From Anabaena subtropica FACHB-260 (GTDB lineage: Bacteria > Cyanobacteriota > Cyanobacteriia > Cyanobacteriales > Nostocaceae), in the NCBI RefSeq assembly GCF_014697105.1, contig NZ_JACJRF010000001.1, forward strand, positions 62,001 to 126,000: a stretch of 64,000 nt of DNA, read 5' to 3'. The translations under genes were made by a program, and so were the position numbers. Within the stretch, counting starts at the first letter, position 1, and each line of letters begins with the position of its first letter. Shown here one piece after another: positions 44,857 to 53,730 of the stretch. The notes beneath the pieces are model-generated. The model made no database searches and was not told the origin of the DNA. It saw nothing but the letters and a program-made list of their open reading frames with translations.

Positions 44857-47064
44857 TTACGCAGGTAATCGATACATCATCACCTTTCCTTTGGCGTTTT
44901 CTTCCACAAATACTAAATATTCACCATTAGCACGACGAAAAGCACGGATTCCGTAGGGGATATCTACCCAGCCACTTTCACCTCCTACTTCTGCACCGGG
45001 TGTTAACGTTTGAATTGGTTCTCCTGTTGTGGCTTTATAGACATAAACTTCTGCTTTTTTACTAGCAACGGCAAAAACTTTGTCTCCTGCCACATCCATT
45101 GATTTGATATGTAGTTTAGGGTCAGTGTTGGGATTATAAGGAAGTGCTATCCGCCACCGAATATTTCTTTTTTTACTCCAGTTGTCGTAACGGATGATTT
45201 CTGTACCAACTAACCCCCAATCACCATCCAGGTTGGGATTTTCGGTGGTGTAGCCTCCAAGATACATCACATCTTCTTTGGGGAAATATTTGATTCTTGT
45301 CAGAGTTTTGAAAGGCGCTGGCATGGGTATTTTTCCCCCAACAGCTTGTCCATAAATCGGACAGCCGTGATTATCCAATTTTTCATAGGGATAGTGTTTA
45401 ATATAACCAGCTTCGGCTGCTTGCCAAACATCGCCTTTGCTGTCTACTTCCCAACCCCAGACGGAACCATCTTCTTCCCCTAAAGTTTTATATTCATTGC
45501 TTTGAATTGAACCATCACCATTGACATCCCGCCATAACCAACTACCATCTTTTGGCTGGTTGGCTGGCCATTTGAGATGATTTTTGCCAAATATGCCACA
45601 AGGAACGGCTATTTCACCATCAAAACGGTAGATTAACAACCGTTCTGACATCATTTCTGAGGAGAGATAGAGTAACCGTTTTCCGCCTAAGCGACGGACA
45701 AAGGGGGCGGTGGGTGTGGTGTGGAGTCGCCCATCGTCTGGATAGCGGAATTTATCTAAGGTATATCCTTTATACGTCCATTCTTTGCCGTTATTTTTGC
45801 TGTAGTCCATGACGAAGTGTTCGTTTTTCGTGAACACATCTATACCATCACTGTCAGGATCAGCATCGGCGTTATCTAAAAATTGTAAACCGAGTAAGCG
45901 CCACTGGAGTTTTCCCGATGACGAGAACTTTCTCAAATCAGCACCAGTGTTATTAAAACCATTATTGCTAATGTAAATATTGCCGCTTGCATCTGTACCT
46001 ACTCCGGTCAGACCATAAAGTTTTAAGTCTTTGACTTCTCCAGAAGTCCCGCCGTAGAGTCCGCCTTTGTTACCAAAAGTGCCTACCTGCACTGGTTTAT
46101 TGGTGATGTTATAAATTAATACTTGCTGACGTGTCCCATTGTCAGTTACCAATAGTCTACCTTGAGGATCAAAGGCGATCGCTGTCGGGTTCGCAACATC
46201 AGTGATCTGTTGGGCTAATTGCTTACCTTGGGGTGAATAACGGACTATCTTTTTGTTTTGAATAATCCATAAGTTATTCTGCTTATCAAGAGCGATCGCA
46301 CTTGGATTCGCTACACTAAAGCTGCGTAGTTCCTCCATAGTATCTGTATTGTAAACACGCAGGCGATCGCTACCAGGATCACTTACATATAACTCATTGC
46401 CTATAGTTGCTAATCCCGTAACTTCACTTTTAGTATTGACAATGAGCATACTTTTATCCCAACCACGCCCCTTAGGAAAAGGCGCAGGTTTTCCAGACAA
46501 GTCATAGCGTCTGACGTTATACCAAGTAGTACCCTTTGGTGGATAATCATCTTCTGGTTTCCCTTCGTGAGATTGTCGCATACCCACATATAGATACTTT
46601 TGATTGGCGGTAATTGCTATACCTCCCAACCTTCCCCAGCCGTGTAAGTCATCAACTTTACCAATCACATCACCGTCTTTATAGATACCTACCTCTCGCC
46701 CGGCTTCATCCCAATGACTATTGATATAAACTGTGCCATTTGAAGCCACATACATACCAGCCATTTGAATCTGTACCCACTTCTTGCTACCACCGAAAGT
46801 GTTTCCTATCCAAGAGGTTTTATAAGCTGGTTTGGTAGAGTTTTTTTCTGATTGTTTTATAGATGTGTTGTTAGATATATTCTCAGTAATTGTTGGTACT
46901 CTATTTAATTTCGCAGAAATTGGGTTATCTATGGGAGCAATAATTACTGCCATAGCGATAGTAAGAATAAGGAGATATAAATTTAAGCCTCTAAAGTTTT
47001 TGTGTCGAGATAGTTTTCTGATGTATTGATGACAGGTTTGGTATATTTTGTTTAAATTTGGCAT
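44857..47064 (-). CDS. Membrane-anchored NHL-type beta-propeller protein with EF-hand-like loop
   Basis: About 735 residues. An N-terminal hydrophobic segment at about 30-48 (LYLLILTIAMAVIIAP) anchors or exports it. The rest has NHL/SMP-30-like propeller repeats, such as VTGLATIGNELYVSDPGSDRLRVYNTD, NPSAIALDKQNNLWIIQNKKIVRYS and NPTAIAFDPQGRLLVTDNGTRQQVLIYN. A calcium-binding loop DVNGDGSIQSNE lies around residue 545. The protein would work at the periplasmic or outer cell surface, perhaps binding carbohydrate or protein; no catalytic motif was recognised. I chose ATG at 47064 (MPNLNKIYQ, with GGGAAAAA upstream) over an in-frame TTG at 47118. Confidence 0.75.
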   Translation of the reverse strand: MPNLNKIYQTCHQYIRKLSRHKNFRGLNLYLLILTIAMAVIIAPIDNPISAKLNRVPTITENISNNTSIKQSEKNSTKPAYKTSWIGNTFGGSKKWVQIQMAGMYVASNGTVYINSHWDEAGREVGIYKDGDVIGKVDDLHGWGRLGGIAITANQKYLYVGMRQSHEGKPEDDYPPKGTTWYNVRRYDLSGKPAPFPKGRGWDKSMLIVNTKSEVTGLATIGNELYVSDPGSDRLRVYNTDTMEELRSFSVANPSAIALDKQNNLWIIQNKKIVRYSPQGKQLAQQITDVANPTAIAFDPQGRLLVTDNGTRQQVLIYNITNKPVQVGTFGNKGGLYGGTSGEVKDLKLYGLTGVGTDASGNIYISNNGFNNTGADLRKFSSSGKLQWRLLGLQFLDNADADPDSDGIDVFTKNEHFVMDYSKNNGKEWTYKGYTLDKFRYPDDGRLHTTPTAPFVRRLGGKRLLYLSSEMMSERLLIYRFDGEIAVPCGIFGKNHLKWPANQPKDGSWLWRDVNGDGSIQSNEYKTLGEEDGSVWGWEVDSKGDVWQAAEAGYIKHYPYEKLDNHGCPIYGQAVGGKIPMPAPFKTLTRIKYFPKEDVMYLGGYTTENPNLDGDWGLVGTEIIRYDNWSKKRNIRWRIALPYNPNTDPKLHIKSMDVAGDKVFAVASKKAEVYVYKATTGEPIQTLTPGAEVGGESGWVDIPYGIRAFRRANGEYLVFVEENAKGKVMMYRLPA

Positions 47065-47379
47065 TAATTTTTTCCCATAAATTACAAAGAATGATGTAGC
47101 TTTTATTAAGCCCCTCAAATTCTTTATGTTGATAACTAACTAACAATTTACTTTCTGTAAATTAATCTTTCTTACAGATGAATGCTATATCAGTACAATA
47201 TAAGAATTATCTATTCAATTTATGGATAATACTTTGATATGTCTTTATTTGTGACTCCTGACCTCTGCCGTGACCAAAGGGAACAAGGGTTTACTGGCTA
47301 TTTGAGTATTTCTGCCAAAAGTGGATGCTCGCTCTCAAATCTTTTACCACGGGCTATCATTATCTGCTCTTGACACAAT
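47065..47379. other. Intergenic region between propeller and ABC exporter genes
   Basis: About 315 AT-rich bases with no supported gene or repeat. It should hold the promoter of the propeller gene. Confidence 0.5.
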
Positions 47380-49212
47380 CTAAAAAATCCAATCAGCTTG
47401 CTCATCAGCTAAGATATCATCAAAATTACCTTGTGCTACAACCCTACCTGCTTTCATTAGAATAATCTGGTCAGCACGACGTAAAACAGAACGGCGATGA
47501 GACACTACCAGACAAGTTGGTGTCCAAGGATGTTCCCCCTGTTCAGTTGTATTAGCAAATATCCGCGACCATAACGCCAATTCTGTTTCCACGTCTAACG
47601 CGCTGGAAAGGTCATCAAATACCAGTAATTCTGGTTTACGTACAAACATCCGCGCTGCTGCTACCCGTTGCATCTGTCCACCAGAAAGACGCACACCTTT
47701 TGTTCCTACTAAAGTTTCTAGCTTCTCATTCATAGTGGCTAAATCTTGCTCAAACACAGCCATTTTTAAGGCTGTTTCAATATCAGAATCATCCTTGGAT
47801 AATCCCAACAATATATTTTCTCGCAAGGAATAGCTAAAAAGTTGGGGAATTTGTGGAGTATATGCACTGCGAGGTGGTACAAAAAAATTAGCAGGGTCTG
47901 CAACTATGTGATTATTCCAATAAATTTCCCCAGATTGTTTAGGTAATAATCCTAATAACACTCTGAGTAATGTAGTTTTTCCTGCACCGATGCGCCCAGT
48001 AATTACAGTCAAACCACCGCGCTGTATTTGTAAGTTGATATCTACAATTCCTTGAGTAGTCCCAGGATAAATATAAGTTAAATTTGTTAATTTTAACGAT
48101 TGTAATTGATGACTTACATTATCTGTTGGTTGTTCTAATTGAGGTAAATTTTTTCTACTTTTACCCAAGTCTTGCAAATAAAGTTGATTTGGAGCTACCA
48201 AAGTCTCTGCTGATGCACCAGAAATTAAAGTAGTCATGCGTTCAAAAGCGACTTCCGTTTGCTTATACAATGCCATAAAGCCGCCTACAGAGGCAAAAAA
48301 ACCTGTGACAAATGATAGATTATAAACAAATAACGCAAAGTCACCTACTGTTAATTGATTAACGCCGCTTTGCATCAAAAAAGAAGCCATCACCAAAATC
48401 AAACCTGTGCCGAAATTCACCATGTTTTGAAATAGTGAATTGAGAATGGCTTTTAATAGGGTGTCTTTAACCATCATCTCCCGACGGTTATCATTCAAAG
48501 TGCGAAAATAAGAGAGGACATCTTGTTCTGCACCAGCTACTTTAATAGCTTGTACAGAACTAAATATTTCTCCTAAAATGCCTGTCACTTGTTGAGTTGC
48601 TTGACGGCTGGATTGGCGATATTTTTTAATACGTGTTTCTGCTTTTTGGATAATTACTACCATTCCCACTAAAGGCAGGAAAACAAATAGTGTCATAGGT
48701 ACATTGACACTTAATAAAATAACTAAAGAAAGGATAGCAAATATTCCTTCTCCCAATATTTCTGATACCCATGCCACATTATCTTCAATGTGTTCTGTAT
48801 CATCTCGAAAATAGCTGATTACTTCACCTTGGGATACAGATTTCTCCGTATCATCCTGAGTCACCTTAATTTGAGCATGGGGATTATTTAAAAGACGTTC
48901 TAATAAATTTCTTCTCAGTAATGACCTCATAGTAAAACGATGCTGAGTTTTGGTGATTCGCCCTATAAATATCACCAAAATATGCCCCAAACTTAAAGCA
49001 ACAAAACCTGCAATAAATACCCAAGGTGATAAACCAAATTGAGCTTTACCTGTGAGACTATTAAAAAATTCTCGAATAATTAGTCCAGGTAGGGCAGGTA
49101 AGCCCATAATAAAAATCCAGAAGAAAGTATCAATTAAGTAGAGTTTGGGTTTATAGCAAATTAATTGCCATAATAATTGCCAACCAGAGAGCTTTTTTGT
49201 TGATAAGGACAT
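47380..49212 (-). CDS. ABC exporter subunit with non-canonical Walker B
   Basis: A 610-residue half-transporter. Membrane helices occupy about 20-330 and the ATPase domain 370-610, with Walker A GRIGAGKTT, signature LSGGQMQR and the switch histidine in CLVVSHRRS. Walker B reads LLVFDDLSSALD: the catalytic glutamate is replaced by aspartate, a hallmark of the weak site in heterodimeric ABC exporters. The neighbouring gene at 49391 encodes a similar half with a normal glutamate, so the pair probably works as a heterodimer. The cargo is unknown. The nearby iron genes make siderophore export possible, but the polysaccharide and peptide genes on the other side leave other options. Confidence 0.85.
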   Translation of the reverse strand: MSLSTKKLSGWQLLWQLICYKPKLYLIDTFFWIFIMGLPALPGLIIREFFNSLTGKAQFGLSPWVFIAGFVALSLGHILVIFIGRITKTQHRFTMRSLLRRNLLERLLNNPHAQIKVTQDDTEKSVSQGEVISYFRDDTEHIEDNVAWVSEILGEGIFAILSLVILLSVNVPMTLFVFLPLVGMVVIIQKAETRIKKYRQSSRQATQQVTGILGEIFSSVQAIKVAGAEQDVLSYFRTLNDNRREMMVKDTLLKAILNSLFQNMVNFGTGLILVMASFLMQSGVNQLTVGDFALFVYNLSFVTGFFASVGGFMALYKQTEVAFERMTTLISGASAETLVAPNQLYLQDLGKSRKNLPQLEQPTDNVSHQLQSLKLTNLTYIYPGTTQGIVDINLQIQRGGLTVITGRIGAGKTTLLRVLLGLLPKQSGEIYWNNHIVADPANFFVPPRSAYTPQIPQLFSYSLRENILLGLSKDDSDIETALKMAVFEQDLATMNEKLETLVGTKGVRLSGGQMQRVAAARMFVRKPELLVFDDLSSALDVETELALWSRIFANTTEQGEHPWTPTCLVVSHRRSVLRRADQIILMKAGRVVAQGNFDDILADEQADWIF

Positions 49213-49390
49213 GATAATTTGTAATTAAAATAAAAGTATTAGCCCGCATTTCTCACAAACAGTAGGGGCGGGTTTACAGATATACTCGAATCATTCACGA
49301 AGATTTCGCTCAAAGAGCCTCTACGGACTCTGGACTGAGGTTGCAAGAATTGATGAGAAATCCGGGTTAGGTATATTGATATAATCACGA

Positions 49391-51151
49391 TTAAACTAAT
49401 AAATCTGTGAAACCGGCTTGTAATAATTGGGCAAAACGTGAGTGAGAATTTTTGGCTAGTTCTTTTCGTTCACCGTATTCACTTACCTTACCTTTGTCTA
49501 AAATTAAGATTTGATTGGCTCTTTCTACGGTTGCTAAACGATGGGCAATAATAATGGCAGTCCGTCCCATCAATAATTTATCTATAGCTTTTTCAATGAG
49601 TCTTTCTGTCATTGGGTCAAGACGTGAAGAGGCTTCATCCAGAATTACTAAACCAGGGTCTTTGAGAAACACACGGGTAAAGGCTAATAGCTGCGCTTGT
49701 CCTGCTGACAAACCACTACTATCTGGCCCTAGAGTTGTATCTAAGCCGTTGGGTAAAGAGTGCAACCATTCTGACAAGCCCAACATTTCTATTGTTTCAT
49801 AGATGCGATCGCTAGTAATGTCAGGGTTGAAAAAAGTCAGGTTATTGCGAACTGTGGTTTGAAAAAGTTGGACATCTTGAGTTACTAATCCGACTTTCCC
49901 CGGTAATTCTTTGAGTGGGGTTTGGTCGATAGGTACACCACCCAACCGAATTGAACCTGATTGTGGGTCATACAATCTCAAGAGTAATCGCGCCAAAGTA
50001 GACTTTCCGCTTCCTGTACGTCCCAGTAAACCCAAAACCTGACCCGCAGGTAAATTAAAGGATACATCTTGCAATACTAAATCTTTAGTATCATTTTCCC
50101 GCTCATTGTAACCAAAGGAGACATTCTCGACAGCTATAGACAGCGCACCTGGGGGAAGTAATTTTTCTCCGCTTGTACGTAATTGAGATTGAACTTGCAA
50201 TAAGTCTGTAATACGGTAAATACTCGCGTCTGCTTGCTGGAGGTCTTCAAATTGGTTGCGAATTTGTTCAATCGGTTCGCTGAGAATATTAGTGTAGTAA
50301 TACAGCAGGTAAACTGTACCAATGGTAATTGTTTGTTGACTCCATAGGTAAGCACCAACGATGAGAGCAATTACACTGCCTAAAGTAAATATACCGTTGG
50401 TTGTTACCCAAAGAATTGTATCTGCAAAGCGGGCTTTATGAAAGATGGGTAGCCAGTTACGAATTATTGTATAGAAGCGTTGCATGACATAGTTTTTCGC
50501 ACCATTGGCGCGGATGTCTTCCATCCCGGTTAGCTGTTCACCTAAGAAGCCAAAAAACTCTGCACTAAATTGGCGATAGCCTCCCCAATGGAAAACTGAA
50601 ATTCTACGCAACTTAATCAGAGTGGATAAGGCGATGAGAGCAAATAATAAAATAGCTAAACCGGCTCGCCAATCTTCTATAAACAGGACTACTATCACAC
50701 CGAACACCATGAGCAAATTACCCAAGATGTGAATAGTAAATTTCGAGAAAAATTCTGATAAATTCTGCACATCGCCGTCTATGCGTTCCACTAATTCGCC
50801 GGGTGTACGGTATTTGTGGAAGGATAAATCTAGTGTCAAACAATGCTCTACTAAATCTGCACGCAAATTATTAGTGGCTGTCCAGGCGACATTTTCACCG
50901 TAGAATGTAGCAGTAATTGTCATTACTTGGGTGACTAAGGCTACACCAATAAATAACAAGGACGCTAAGAGTAATTTTTGGCTATCCCCACCAGCAACAG
51001 CCGTATCAATGAAATAGCGTAAAATCTGGGGGTTGAGGATTTGTAAGCCGATGCTGAAAAGAAGGGCGATCGCAAACTTAACTACTCTACCCTTTTGCGG
51101 CTTGAGATAGTCTACAAGTAAGTGCCAATATTGCTGTAGTCCGATTTTCAT
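49391..51151 (-). CDS. ABC exporter subunit (canonical half)
   Basis: A 586-residue half-transporter with six membrane helices (about 20-310) and an ATPase domain with Walker A GRTGSGKSTL near 378, a signature changed to LSAGQ, Walker B LVILDEASSRLDP with the catalytic glutamate, and AIIIAHRLATV. It is the likely partner of the subunit encoded 180 bases downstream. Together they make one functional and one degenerate ATP site. It ends about 160 bases before the fecB relics and may share their iron context. No substrate can be read from the sequence. Confidence 0.85.
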   Translation of the reverse strand: MKIGLQQYWHLLVDYLKPQKGRVVKFAIALLFSIGLQILNPQILRYFIDTAVAGGDSQKLLLASLLFIGVALVTQVMTITATFYGENVAWTATNNLRADLVEHCLTLDLSFHKYRTPGELVERIDGDVQNLSEFFSKFTIHILGNLLMVFGVIVVLFIEDWRAGLAILLFALIALSTLIKLRRISVFHWGGYRQFSAEFFGFLGEQLTGMEDIRANGAKNYVMQRFYTIIRNWLPIFHKARFADTILWVTTNGIFTLGSVIALIVGAYLWSQQTITIGTVYLLYYYTNILSEPIEQIRNQFEDLQQADASIYRITDLLQVQSQLRTSGEKLLPPGALSIAVENVSFGYNERENDTKDLVLQDVSFNLPAGQVLGLLGRTGSGKSTLARLLLRLYDPQSGSIRLGGVPIDQTPLKELPGKVGLVTQDVQLFQTTVRNNLTFFNPDITSDRIYETIEMLGLSEWLHSLPNGLDTTLGPDSSGLSAGQAQLLAFTRVFLKDPGLVILDEASSRLDPMTERLIEKAIDKLLMGRTAIIIAHRLATVERANQILILDKGKVSEYGERKELAKNSHSRFAQLLQAGFTDLLV

Positions 51152-51309
51152 AAAGTTTTAGCTATCAGCAAGCCGTATTCTGGAAGCTGATTTGAGAATC
51201 ACGTAGAGTTTAGGAGAGAATTTTTTTAGCTAATTTTCGTATTCTACGCTGAATCTGCCTATTTATTACTAATATATTTTGATTATTTTTCCTACGGGAC
51301 ATCCAAAAA

Positions 51310-51456
51310 TTAAATTACTCGTTTATCAAGCAATTGGGCAAGAATTGATATTAGTTTTTCAGGTTGTAACAATTGGCAAATTTGATGAATAAATATTTCA
51401 GTTGCGATCGTCTCTCGGATATTGGCGTTTAGGGTTGGTTATGGGATGCGATCGCA
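51310..51456 (-). pseudogene. Degenerate fecB 3' relic with internal deletion
   Basis: On the minus strand one frame reads AIASHNQP and, after a frame change, another reads IRETIATEIFIHQICQLLQ to a TAA at 51310-51312. These align with AIASHNQLLETTKRQ and IRGPIAAKIFINQIRQLLQ of the truncated fecB copy at 51839. Nucleotide identity is visible too, for example ATGGGATGCGATCGC in both. About 100 codons between the two parts are missing. It is the remains of a further fecB duplicate. Confidence 0.6.
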
Positions 51457-51521
51457 TCTGGCGTAGTTGAATGCACCCTTATTGTCGTTTGTAATACAAT
51501 AATGTGCTTGGGGTTCAGTTT

Positions 51522-51797
51522 CTACTTATTGGTTAACCATGCCTGTAAATCCAACAAACTGGTAAAGTCCAATAAAGCCTCACCCAAATTTTCCAATTGT
51601 TCCAAACTCAGAGTCTCTACCTCTTCGCGTATCTGTGGGGGTAATTCTCCTAATTTGCGAGTGAGTAGACGCAAAACCAGACTTCGTTCCCCTTGTTGTC
51701 GTCCTCGCTGTTCTCCTCGTTGTTCGCCTTCTTCGAGAATTTCTTGGTAAATTACTGACTCGCGCATCATACCCTCCCAAAATAGTCTTTTTATCAT
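51522..51797 (-). pseudogene. C-terminal remnant of a Rpn-family PD-(D/E)XK nuclease/transposase (DUF4351 region)
   Basis: A 91-residue ORF with the charged RGEQRGRQQGERSLVLRLLTRKLGELPPQ stretch and LSLEQLENLGEALLDF, as at the C-terminus of cyanobacterial Rpn/PD-(D/E)XK putative transposases carrying DUF4351. The nuclease core of about 180 residues is missing. It has an ATG but no ribosome site. It sits between the two fecB relics and probably marks past DNA movement. Confidence 0.65.
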
Positions 51798-51838
51798 TGA
51801 GAATAGATAGCTATTTCGTTAATTAAAAATCTGATACA

Positions 51839-52369
51839 TTAAGACTGCAACAGTTGACGAATTTGATTGATAAATATCTTAGCCGCAATTGGCCCCCGAA
51901 TACGAGTTAGTTGATAGTCCATAAAGTAAATATTTCCAGCTTGTACGGCGGGAATTAAGCGCAGAATTTGATTGTTTTGCCATTGCTGTTTAGCTTTATC
52001 AATGGTGTTATCTCCACTCGGCATCACTAAAATGTGATCAGCTTGAATATTTGCTATAGCTTCAATGGAAGTATCAAAGCTTTCTGTGTCTGCTGTTATT
52101 ACCTGAAAGCCTAAATTTTCTAGTAATCCAGTAATAAAACCAGTAGAAAAGATAAACGATTGGTTAAAGTTACCTTCCCAGCCTAAAACAATAATAGTTT
52201 GTCCTGAGATGACTGGTGCTAGTTGGCGTTTGGTGGTTTCTAGGAGTTGATTATGGGATGCGATCGCCTGTTTTGCTTGTTCTTCTCTATTTTCCTCCTG
52301 TGCGATCGCTTGGCTGTAGGATGGTGAATTAGAGGGACAGGTGAGTATAAAATTAGGGGTATAGCAGTG
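51839..52369 (-). pseudogene. 5'-truncated fecB-like siderophore-binding protein gene
   Basis: An open frame of about 175 codons runs without an ATG from beside the stop of the DUF1636 gene down to a TAA at 51839. It reads LAPVISGQTIIVLGWEGNF, STGFITGLLENLGFQVITAD, DHILVMPSGDNTIDKAKQQW and FMDYQLTRIRGPIAAKIFIN. This is the C-terminal half of an ABC-type iron-siderophore binding protein. The N-terminal half, with lipobox, is gone. The first start codon in frame is GTG at 52027, which would give only a 62-residue tail. The upstream edge coincides with the end of the DUF1636 gene, so a deletion probably joined them. Confidence 0.7.
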
Positions 52370-52372
52370 TCA

Positions 52373-52759
52373 TTATTTACAACCCATATCAATACTAGGA
52401 ATCTGTGCGAAAATCGCCGACTGCAAAAATTGGGGTAGTTGTTTCCAAGAAATTGCACCGTTATCTTTATTGATGTACAGTTGCATAAGCTCTATTAATG
52501 CGGCGGGACTTTCATCAACTGGTAAATCAACAATGAGATAAGTAGGTTTTTCTCGGCTACAAATAGCGGCTGCACAGCCTCGCTCACAAGCCCATAAACA
52601 TCCTATAGGACGAATTTCTATTTCTGGTGATATGGATTGCTCACGCGGTAAATCCGTGATTTTAGTAAATAAAATGTTACCATCTCGATGGGTTTTTTCT
52701 GGTATTTCTGTAGATGAACGATGGCAGGATGTACAAATAAATAAAATGTATTTAGTCAT
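52373..52759 (-). CDS. DUF1636 family metal-binding protein
   Basis: A 128-residue protein with a Cys pattern like thioredoxin-like 2Fe-2S ferredoxins: ICTSC (Cys9, Cys12) and CLWACERGC (Cys54, Cys58, Cys62) plus Cys67. DUF1636 genes often sit beside cobalamin or siderophore uptake genes in cyanobacteria; function is unproven. It follows the FecB gene by 4 bases in a TonB receptor-FecB-DUF1636 operon. A paralogue with the same layout lies at 61984. A role in iron release or redox handling of the imported complex is an inference. Confidence 0.75.
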   Translation of the reverse strand: MTKYILFICTSCHRSSTEIPEKTHRDGNILFTKITDLPREQSISPEIEIRPIGCLWACERGCAAAICSREKPTYLIVDLPVDESPAALIELMQLYINKDNGAISWKQLPQFLQSAIFAQIPSIDMGCK

Positions 52760-52763
52760 AATT

Positions 52764-53723
52764 TTAGGGTGTATTAATTAGGTACTTAAATAAATCATCC
52801 AACACAACATTAGCCGCCACAATGCTTTGTCCATAGATCCAAGCCTCAGCATCTACTAAATAAACTCGTCCCTCTTGAACTGCCTTTAATTGTAACCATA
52901 AGGGATGATTCAATAGTTTTTCGATATTAGCTGGTTCATTACCTCCGATAGCCAAGAAAATTACATCTCCTGCCATTTTGGGAATAAGTTCTAATGAGAT
53001 ATCTTCGTTAACTTTCTCTTGATTTTGCAGAGGTGGACGTGTTAGTCCAATATCATTCAAGATTTGACCACCAAATGAAAGCTTCAAGTAATTGCGATAG
53101 CCCCAACCTCCCCAATACATGACTAAAGATACGTGAGTTTGAGATATTTTGTCACCCATTCGCTGGCGAAATTCGGCAATTCGTTTGTTATAATTTTCCA
53201 TCAAAGCCGCAGCTTCTTGCTGTTTTCCTAGTGCTTCACTGTAAGTTTTGAGCCATTCTTTCCAATCAATGTTTTTACCATCTCCAGCCGCGACAATAGG
53301 AGCAATTTGGGAAAGTTGTTGGTAATGAGATTGCCCCCAATATACATCTAAAATTAAGTCCGGCTTTAATTTCAAGATACTCTCTATATTAGGTTCATAT
53401 ATTAAACCAACCGATGTAATATCTTGACTTTTTTTTGCTGATAAAAAGCTAAGAAAATCACCACTATGCCAAGTGGTAGTACCCACAGGTTGAACGCCTA
53501 AAGCTAAAACATTATCTAGGAGACTAAGTGCAATCACTCTTTGGGGATGAGTAGGAATGCAAGTTTCCCCTAGTATGGTGTTAACAATTCGGCAATCAGT
53601 GGATACTTTGGGACTATGAAGAACTTGATTGTGACAAGCGGTGATTAAGAAAACTGTGACAATTAACCAGCCGATGTATTGATAGATAGAACGTCTCAAC
53701 TGGCGGGAAATTTCGGCAAACAT
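52764..53723 (-). CDS. fecB: FecB-like iron-siderophore substrate-binding lipoprotein
   Basis: A 319-residue periplasmic binding protein. The N-terminus has a lipoprotein signal with lipobox LITAC (Cys30). The PBP domain then shows RVIALSLLDNVLALGVQPVG, LIYEPNIESILKLKPDLILD and a C-terminal WLQLKAVQEGRVYLVDAEAW block typical of FecB/FhuD proteins. It hands ferric siderophore from the TonB receptor to an inner-membrane transporter. No FecCD permease or FecE ATPase genes are in the window, so the importer must be elsewhere. It lies 7 bases after the receptor gene and 4 before the DUF1636 gene. Confidence 0.88.
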   Translation of the reverse strand: MFAEISRQLRRSIYQYIGWLIVTVFLITACHNQVLHSPKVSTDCRIVNTILGETCIPTHPQRVIALSLLDNVLALGVQPVGTTTWHSGDFLSFLSAKKSQDITSVGLIYEPNIESILKLKPDLILDVYWGQSHYQQLSQIAPIVAAGDGKNIDWKEWLKTYSEALGKQQEAAALMENYNKRIAEFRQRMGDKISQTHVSLVMYWGGWGYRNYLKLSFGGQILNDIGLTRPPLQNQEKVNEDISLELIPKMAGDVIFLAIGGNEPANIEKLLNHPLWLQLKAVQEGRVYLVDAEAWIYGQSIVAANVVLDDLFKYLINTP

Positions 53724-53730
53724 GGCTTAA

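Noticed and set aside
49515-49802. Plus-strand ORF inside the ABC exporter gene
   Set aside because: Antisense shadow of the conserved ATPase domain.
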